Shown here: positions 7,315 through 11,104 of the stretch, piece after piece
Layout: each line of letters opens with the position of its first letter
Position numbering within the stretch: position 1 is the stretch's first letter
Assembly: GCA_947473445.1 (NCBI GenBank)
Contig: CANJEU010000033.1
Span: 1 to 11,104 of the forward strand
Source of the DNA: Fidelibacterota bacterium
GTDB lineage: Bacteria; Pseudomonadota; Alphaproteobacteria; Rhodospirillales; Rhodospirillaceae
Direction of reading: 5' to 3'
DNA: 11,104 nucleotides
Notes under the pieces: model-generated
Seen by the model: only the letters and a program-made list of their open reading frames with translations
What the model was told of the DNA's origin: nothing
Database searches by the model: none
Made by a program: the position numbers and the translations under genes

Positions 7315-8205
7315 ATGCCACCCAAAAAAAAAGAATCGAAAAAAAGCGGAACCAAGAAAAGCTCCGCGGATAATCTGATCGCTTTCCAAGGCATGCTGGG
7401 CGCGTATTCGCACCTTGCGTGCCGCGCGCAATTCCCGCGCATGGATGTGCTGCCGTGCGCGCAGTTCGAAGACGCCTTCGCCGCCGTGCAGAACGGCCGC
7501 GCGCGCTACGCCATGATCCCGGTCGATAATTCCCTGGCCGGGCGCGTCGCGGACAATCATCGCCTGCTGCCCCATTCGGGCCTTCACATCGTCGGCGAAC
7601 ATTTCGAACGCGTGAACCATCACCTGCTTGCCATTCCGGGCGCGACGCTCAAGACCGTCAAAACCGTGTTCAGTCACGTGCACGCGCTTGGCCAGTGCCG
7701 CGACTATATGCGCAAAAAGAAACTGACGCCCGTCGTCGCCGCCGACACCGCGGGCGCCGCGCGCGATATCGCCGAACTCGACGATCCGACCGTCGCGGCC
7801 ATCGCCTCGAAGCTCGCCGGCGAAATCTACGGCCTCAAGTCCCTCGCCGCGAACATCGAGGACGCCGATCATAACACGACGCGCTTCCTCATTATGGCGC
7901 GCACGCCCGCCCATGTGCGTCCCAAGCCGGGCGCCAAATATGTGACGACCCTTGTGTTCCGTGTGCGCAACGTTCCCGCCGCGCTCTATAAGGCGCTCGC
8001 CGGTTTCGCCACCAACGGCGTCAACCTGACCAAACTCGAAAGCTACATGGTCGGCGGTCACTTCGCCGCGACGCAGTTCTACGCCGACGTCGACGGCCAT
8101 CCCAAAGACCGCACGATGCGCCTCGCGCTCGAGGATCTGCATTTCTATTCAAAGGAAGTGAAGGTGCTGGGAACGTATCCCGCGCATCCGTTCCGGGAAG
8201 CGTAA
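7315..8205 (+). CDS. pheA: Prephenate dehydratase with C-terminal ACT domain
   Basis: Converts prephenate to phenylpyruvate, the committed step to phenylalanine; cytoplasmic. It has 296 aa with no chorismate mutase domain, so it is the monofunctional form. The catalytic part spans about 21-195: FQGMLGAYSH at 24-33, IPVDNSLAG at 68-76, DTAGAARDIA at 144-153 and NTTRFLI at 187-193, whose Thr-Arg-Phe is the catalytic motif. The ACT domain (about 210-285) has PAALY and GVNLTKLESY where classical enzymes have GALY and ESRP, the Phe-binding motifs; this form is common in alphaproteobacteria but may change feedback control. The first 20 residues are a Lys-rich extension encoded by A-rich DNA, with runs of nine and seven A. 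No in-frame alternative start leaves the FQG motif intact. It begins two bases after kdsB without a clear Shine-Dalgarno, consistent with coupling. Confidence 0.95.
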   Translation: MPPKKKESKKSGTKKSSADNLIAFQGMLGAYSHLACRAQFPRMDVLPCAQFEDAFAAVQNGRARYAMIPVDNSLAGRVADNHRLLPHSGLHIVGEHFERVNHHLLAIPGATLKTVKTVFSHVHALGQCRDYMRKKKLTPVVAADTAGAARDIAELDDPTVAAIASKLAGEIYGLKSLAANIEDADHNTTRFLIMARTPAHVRPKPGAKYVTTLVFRVRNVPAALYKALAGFATNGVNLTKLESYMVGGHFAATQFYADVDGHPKDRTMRLALEDLHFYSKEVKVLGTYPAHPFREA

Positions 8206-8213
8206 CTCTCTGC

Positions 8214-8241
8214 GTCACCCTGGGCGAAGCCCAGGGTCCAG
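8214..8241 (+). repeat. REP-like palindrome, left unit
   Basis: A 28-base unit whose middle folds into a nine-base-pair stem (ACCCTGGGC with GCCCAGGGT) closed by a GAA loop. It begins nine bases after the pheA stop. An inverted partner lies at 8305-8332. Elements of this GTCAyCCTGGGC type are scattered through many alphaproteobacterial intergenic regions. Confidence 0.75.
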
Positions 8242-8304
8242 GGTTGCGAAACTGTTTTTATGCAGCGACCGCCGATTTCTCGGCATAGATAGCGCGTCCA
8301 CACT

Positions 8305-8332
8305 CTGGATCCTGGGCTTCGCCCAGGATGAC
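8305..8332 (-). repeat. REP-like palindrome, right unit (inverted)
   Basis: Read on the minus strand, this 28-base unit matches the left unit at 26 of 28 positions. The two differences, at unit positions 5 and 23, face each other in the stem: C-G in the left unit has become T-A here, so base pairing is preserved. The pair encloses 63 bases and lies between convergent genes. Confidence 0.75.
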
Positions 8333-8352
8333 ACCTGTACGTGGTGCGTATC

Positions 8353-9246
8353 TCATAGCTCATCCCGCCAGCTTTCAATCAGCCAGCGCGAAATCGACGA
8401 GCGGTGCGGCAGCAACAGCGTGCCCGGGCCTGTCTCGGCGGCGCGCACCTCCGCGCGCGTAAACCAGCGGCAATCCTCGAGTTCGTCGCTATCGCGGCGG
8501 ATCTCGGTGCTCAGCGCTTCGCCCCGGAAGCCCAGCATCAGCGAGGATGGAAACGGCCACGGCTGCGAAGCCAGGTAGCGCACGGCGCCTACTTTGACGC
8601 CGGTTTCCTCGGCCACCTCACGGCGCACGGCGTTTTCGATGTCCTCACCGGGTTCGACAAATCCGGCGATGGTCGAGAACTGGCCGGGCCGCCACTCAGC
8701 CTTGCGCCCGAGCAGACATTTATCGCCGTGGCTGATCAGCACGATCACCGCCGGATCGCTGCGCGGATACGTCCGGTGCGCGCAAGCTTCGTCCGTGCAC
8801 GTGCGGCTATGGCCTGATTCGGTCGCGCGCGTAAGCACGCCGCAGCGCGTGCAATGCGGATGGGTTTCATTCCAGATCGCCATGGCGCGCGCGTAAACCG
8901 CCAGCGAGGCGAGCGGGCCCGGCAACAGCGCGCCGAACTCGCGCAAATTGGCAAAAGTGCAGGGCACGCCAAGGTCGGGCGCTTCGCCTGCGGCGACGCT
9001 CAAGGCGAACCACGGCGTCGCCTCGGCAAGCCCCAGAAAAATCACCGTCGCCGCTTCAGGCGGCGCCCGCGCCAAAATCTCGGGACCGAAAATCAGCGGA
9101 CGCATCTCGGCACCCACCGGATGCAGGCCGTTCCACACGGGCAGGAACTGCGCATTCGCCCCGCCGGCAAGGCCGGCGATCTCGGTGTCTTTGCCGCGTA
9201 AGTGTTCGGCGCGTTCGATAGGGGCTTGTGTGTAGGTCAGCGTCAC
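8353..9246 (-). CDS. nudC: NAD(H) pyrophosphatase NudC (Nudix family)
   Basis: Cleaves NADH or NAD to NMN(H) and AMP; the family also removes NAD caps from RNA. It has 297 aa from a GTG start at 9244-9246. Zinc ribbon cysteines are at 132, 135, 150 and 155. A complete Nudix box lies at 195-217 (G, E201, REVAEETGV), and the NADH-type signature SQPWPFP is at 227-233, which separates NudC from other Nudix enzymes. The longer reading from ATG at 9351 would overlap rlmH by 91 bases and add 35 residues with no family resemblance, so I reject it. The chosen start gives MTLTYTQAPIERAEHLRG, normal for alphaproteobacterial NudC, 14 bases after the rlmH stop. The upstream ribosome site is weak. It is the last gene of the run that starts with proA or further upstream. 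Confidence 0.94.
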   Translation of the reverse strand: MTLTYTQAPIERAEHLRGKDTEIAGLAGGANAQFLPVWNGLHPVGAEMRPLIFGPEILARAPPEAATVIFLGLAEATPWFALSVAAGEAPDLGVPCTFANLREFGALLPGPLASLAVYARAMAIWNETHPHCTRCGVLTRATESGHSRTCTDEACAHRTYPRSDPAVIVLISHGDKCLLGRKAEWRPGQFSTIAGFVEPGEDIENAVRREVAEETGVKVGAVRYLASQPWPFPSSLMLGFRGEALSTEIRRDSDELEDCRWFTRAEVRAAETGPGTLLLPHRSSISRWLIESWRDEL

Positions 9247-9260
9247 GGCGGTTCCGAGGT

Positions 9261-9734
9261 CTAGGCGCGGTGATAGGGATGTCCGGCGAGAATGCTTTGC
9301 GCGCGGTAGATCTGTTCGGCCAGCATGGCCCGCACCAGCATATGCGGCCACGTCAGCGCGCCGAAGGAGAGCACAAGGTCTGCGCGTTTGCGCACGGTCT
9401 CGTCCAGGCCATCGGCGCCGCCGATGACGAAGCCCACCGTGCGCACGCCGTCATCGCGCCAGCGGCCCAGCCGCGCGGCGAAGGCTTCGCTTGTTTCGCT
9501 GCGCCCGCGTTCATCCAGCGCCACAAGCCGCGCGCCCGCCGGCATTGCCGCCAGCAAGGCTTCGCCCTCGCGCGCTTTGCGAACGTCCACCGCCAGGTCT
9601 TTTTTGATTTCGATTTCCTTCAGCTCAACGCGCCAGGGCAGGCGGGCGAGGTAGCTGTCGTAAAGATCGCGCTCGGGCCCGGCCTTCGCCTTGCCCACGG
9701 CCGCGATCACAATCTGAAGCGCGCCGGTGGACAA
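9261..9734 (-). CDS. rlmH: 23S rRNA pseudouridine-1915 N3-methyltransferase RlmH
   Basis: SPOUT-class methyltransferase that methylates pseudouridine 1915 in helix 69 of 23S rRNA on assembled ribosomes, using S-adenosylmethionine. It has 157 aa, the usual size. Family marks: IVIAAVGKAKAGPE at the N-terminus, LDERGRSETSEAFA mid-protein, the knot region with FVIGGADGLDE, SFGALTWPHMLVRAMLAEQIYRA, and the conserved ending HPYHRA. The start is TTG at 9732-9734, eight bases after the rsfS stop. No ATG is available without losing the first strand, and I see no Shine-Dalgarno, so translation probably depends on coupling from rsfS. The rsfS-rlmH pairing is widely conserved in bacteria and fits their shared link to the large ribosomal subunit. 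Confidence 0.95.
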   Translation of the reverse strand: MSTGALQIVIAAVGKAKAGPERDLYDSYLARLPWRVELKEIEIKKDLAVDVRKAREGEALLAAMPAGARLVALDERGRSETSEAFAARLGRWRDDGVRTVGFVIGGADGLDETVRKRADLVLSFGALTWPHMLVRAMLAEQIYRAQSILAGHPYHRA

Positions 9735-9742
9735 GAAAGACT

Positions 9743-10084
9743 CTAGGCGCGCTTGGGCGTTGTTTTTTTGGTGGTGGGGGCGGGCGAGCTCCAGATCCGC
9801 TCGATCTGATAGAAGCTGCGCACCTCGGGGCGGAACAGGTGCACCACCACGTCGCCCGCGTCGATTAGCACCCAGTCGCCATGCCGCTCGCCTTCGGTCA
9901 GCGCCTTGATGCCGATCCCTTTCAGCTTCTGCACCAGATGTTCGGCCATGGCCGAGACGGCGCGCGCCGAGGTGCCGGTCGCCACGATCATGCGATCGGC
10001 GATGCTGGTTTTGCCCACGAGGTCGATGGTCAGGATGTCCTGCGCCTTATCGTCGTCAAGCGAGGTCAGGATGGCGCCAACCAT
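9743..10084 (-). CDS. rsfS: Ribosomal silencing factor RsfS (YbeB/Iojap family)
   Basis: Binds ribosomal protein uL14 on the 50S subunit and blocks joining with 30S, lowering translation when nutrients are short. From the first ATG (10082-10084) it has 113 aa. Core signatures are present: LDDDKAQDILTIDL, TSIADRMIVATGTSAR, EGERHGDWVLIDAGDVVVHLF and SFYQIERIW. The tail is Lys/Thr/Pro-rich (PTTKKTTPKRA), with no known role. The ATG has only a weak site before it. A strong AGGAGA lies further upstream, five bases before an in-frame ATC at 10118-10120, which would add PRTETVADLDT after the initiator and match the usual family N-terminus better. The true protein may therefore be 125 aa and start on ATC, or the ATC may be a base error for ATG. 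It lies between nadD and rlmH in a conserved order. Confidence 0.94.
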   Translation of the reverse strand: MVGAILTSLDDDKAQDILTIDLVGKTSIADRMIVATGTSARAVSAMAEHLVQKLKGIGIKALTEGERHGDWVLIDAGDVVVHLFRPEVRSFYQIERIWSSPAPTTKKTTPKRA

Positions 10085-10106
10085 GGTGTCCAGATCGGCA
10101 ACGGTT

Positions 10107-10730
10107 TCAGTGCGAGGGATGGTCGTCTCCTAAATATTTCGCGGCTTTGCGCAAAGCCGTTGCTGAGGCCGGGTGGCGCCGCATGGCGATATAGGTCCAG
10201 GCGGGTGGTCCCTTCCGCCAGATCGTGCGGGGGCGAAAGGTGCGCGCCTGAGCGAACCGCTGCGCGGCCGCGCCAGCCAACGCTTTGTAAGAATAAGGAC
10301 TACGGTCGAAGACCGCAACGCGCACGGTCTTAAATATGCGCGGCCAACGCCACCATTTTGGCATTTGCGCGAGATTGTCGGCGCCCATCAGCCAGACAAA
10401 CCGCAAATTGGGGTAGTGAGTGACGAGTCGGGCCAGCGTACGCGCGGTGCGTGTCATGCCAAGGCGCTGTTCGACGTCCGTTGCGACGATACCCGGTCCC
10501 GCCAGTGCCCGCGCGCCTTCAAGCCGTGCCGCCAGGGGGGCCATCTCCAGGCTGCTCTTCAACGGGTTCTGCGGGCTCACCAGCCACCACACCGCATGAA
10601 GGCCCAGGCGTTTGCGCGCCTCACTGCTCAGGTGCACATGTCCGTCGTGCGCGGGATTGAAAGAGCCGCCGAGCAGGCCGATCCGGCCCCGCCGGCGGTC
10701 GCCGAACGGTGGGAGGGACCGCGTGATCAT
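10107..10730 (-). CDS. nadD: Nicotinate-nucleotide adenylyltransferase NadD
   Basis: Transfers AMP from ATP to nicotinate mononucleotide, giving deamido-NAD, in the main NAD synthesis route; cytoplasmic. It has 207 aa. Nucleotidyltransferase marks are intact: GGSFNPAHDGH at 21-31 (the HxGH catalytic motif), SPQNPLK at 52-58, LMGADNL at 114-120 and the C-terminal SATALR at 189-194 (the SxTxxR ATP-binding motif). A basic N-terminal stretch (RSLPPFGDRRRGR) precedes the first strand, as in many alphaproteobacterial homologues. The ATG at 10728-10730 directly abuts the proA stop with no base between, so translational coupling is likely. Its last codons overlap the ribosome site and possible ATC start of rsfS. 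The proA-nadD-rsfS order is typical of alphaproteobacteria. Confidence 0.95.
   Translation of the reverse strand: MITRSLPPFGDRRRGRIGLLGGSFNPAHDGHVHLSSEARKRLGLHAVWWLVSPQNPLKSSLEMAPLAARLEGARALAGPGIVATDVEQRLGMTRTARTLARLVTHYPNLRFVWLMGADNLAQMPKWWRWPRIFKTVRVAVFDRSPYSYKALAGAAAQRFAQARTFRPRTIWRKGPPAWTYIAMRRHPASATALRKAAKYLGDDHPSH
10126..10131 (-). promoter_or_regulatory. Shine-Dalgarno that points to an ATC start for rsfS
   Basis: AGGAGA on the minus strand, inside the end of nadD. It is five bases before ATC at 10118-10120 in the rsfS frame but 41 bases before the first ATG. The rsfS frame has a stop (TAG) overlapping this site, so the start must lie between here and the ATG. It does not serve any other frame that I can identify. 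Confidence 0.55.
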
Positions 10731-11104
10731 CTACGACCGAACTTGGCCGTCACCGCGCACCTTATATTTGAAGGTGGTCAGCTGCTCGACGCCCACGGGG
10801 CCGCGGGCGTGCATCTTGCCGGTCGCGATGCCGATCTCGGCGCCCATGCCGAACTCGCCGCCGTCGGCGAATTGGGTCGAGGCGTTATGCATCACGATCG
10901 CGCTGCCCACGCCGCCCATGAAGGCTTCGGCGGCGGTCGCGTCTTCGGTGATGATCGCTTCGGTATGTTCGGAACCATGGGTGACGATATGGGCGATAGC
11001 CTCATCTAGATTCTTCACCGCCTTCACCGACAAAATCGCGTCGAGATATTCGGTGTTCCAATCCTCAAGGCTCGCGGGCTTCACACGCGCATCGAGTTTC
11101 TGCA
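10731..11104 (-). CDS. proA: Gamma-glutamyl phosphate reductase ProA (C-terminal part; 5' end beyond window)
   Basis: NADPH-dependent reduction of gamma-glutamyl phosphate to glutamate semialdehyde, the second step of proline synthesis; aldehyde dehydrogenase superfamily. Only the last 123 residues are in the window, and the frame stays open to the right edge (beginning QKLDARVKPA), so the gene starts outside; full-length ProA is about 420 aa. The fragment carries the well-conserved C-terminal segment: NTEYLDAILSVKAV, HGSEHTEAI, MHNASTQFADGG, EFGMGAEIGIATGKMHARGP and the ending EQLTTFKYKVRGDGQVR. No sign of decay is seen. A GTG at 11082-11084 can be read as a start but lies inside the conserved domain, so it is not one. 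It is followed at once by nadD. Confidence 0.96.
   Translation of the reverse strand, partial: QKLDARVKPASLEDWNTEYLDAILSVKAVKNLDEAIAHIVTHGSEHTEAIITEDATAAEAFMGGVGSAIVMHNASTQFADGGEFGMGAEIGIATGKMHARGPVGVEQLTTFKYKVRGDGQVRS

Larger units (their letters stand above)
8214..8332. terminator. Possible bidirectional terminator formed by paired palindromes
   Basis: The pheA (plus) and nudC (minus) genes converge here, with only 147 bases between their stops. Each palindrome can form a stable GC-rich hairpin, and the two units could also pair with each other into a long stem. There is no clean U-run directly after either stem, so this is not a textbook intrinsic terminator; the role is inferred from position. 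Confidence 0.35.

Noticed and set aside
6509..7321. 270-codon minus-strand open frame opposite kdsB
   Set aside because: It covers kdsB exactly in antisense and has no recognisable domain; its residue bias (Asp, Gly, Arg) follows from kdsB codon use.
7114..8142. 342-codon minus-strand open frame opposite pheA
   Set aside because: Antisense to all catalytic and ACT motifs of pheA; no domain of its own.
8145..8378. Short minus-strand open frame over the convergent intergenic region (contains CHPGRSPGSR)
   Set aside because: This wording is the usual translation of REP-like palindromes and is a common false gene call.
9247..9351. ATG-started N-terminal extension of nudC
   Set aside because: It would overlap rlmH by 91 bases and adds 35 residues without family resemblance; GTG at 9246 gives the normal N-terminus.
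10173..11009. 278-codon plus-strand open frame opposite nadD and proA
   Set aside because: Antisense to two conserved genes, with no domain seen.

Overview
The window looks like a core chromosomal segment of an alphaproteobacterium with a high-GC genome. This rests on recognisable gene neighbourhoods (cytochrome c next to kdsB-pheA; proA-nadD-rsfS-rlmH), on the alphaproteobacterial form of the prephenate dehydratase ACT domain, and on the Kdo pathway, which implies a Gram-negative outer membrane. I cannot name the genus. There is no rRNA, tRNA, CRISPR, phage or insertion sequence.

Layout. (1) 1-6333, minus strand: one closely packed gene run, transcribed right to left: membrane-anchored cytochrome c (cycM-type), a HisN-type inositol-monophosphatase-family phosphatase, two tandem YejA-like peptide-binding proteins, and a YejB permease that runs off the left edge (yejE and yejF would be expected beyond it). 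Gaps are 17, 36, minus 4 and 40 bases. (2) 6334-6577: divergent intergenic region with weak candidate promoters on both strands and two small inverted repeats. (3) 6578-8205, plus strand: kdsB and pheA, two bases apart. (4) 8206-8352: convergent intergenic region holding a pair of inverted REP-like palindromes that could also stop transcription from both sides. (5) 8353-11104, minus strand: proA (3' part), nadD, rsfS, rlmH and nudC in a tight run with gaps of 0 to 22 bases.

How the genes fit together. The Yej cluster is an oligopeptide importer; in E. coli it takes up microcin C, and related alphaproteobacterial systems are linked to murein-peptide recycling and antimicrobial-peptide resistance. 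CycM carries electrons from the bc1 complex to an oxidase. KdsB activates Kdo for lipopolysaccharide, and PheA makes phenylpyruvate. On the right, ProA makes proline precursor, NadD makes and NudC breaks down NAD, and RsfS and RlmH act on the large ribosomal subunit.

The region is mostly ordinary housekeeping and I do not see a new multi-gene system. The points most worth a second look are: the second YejA paralogue ending in a transmembrane helix plus Arg cluster, while the first is soluble; a CxxC pair kept in both YejA copies; the REP pair whose stems differ by a compensated base pair; an rsfS start that appears to be ATC behind a strong Shine-Dalgarno; and a nine-A tract at the start of pheA.
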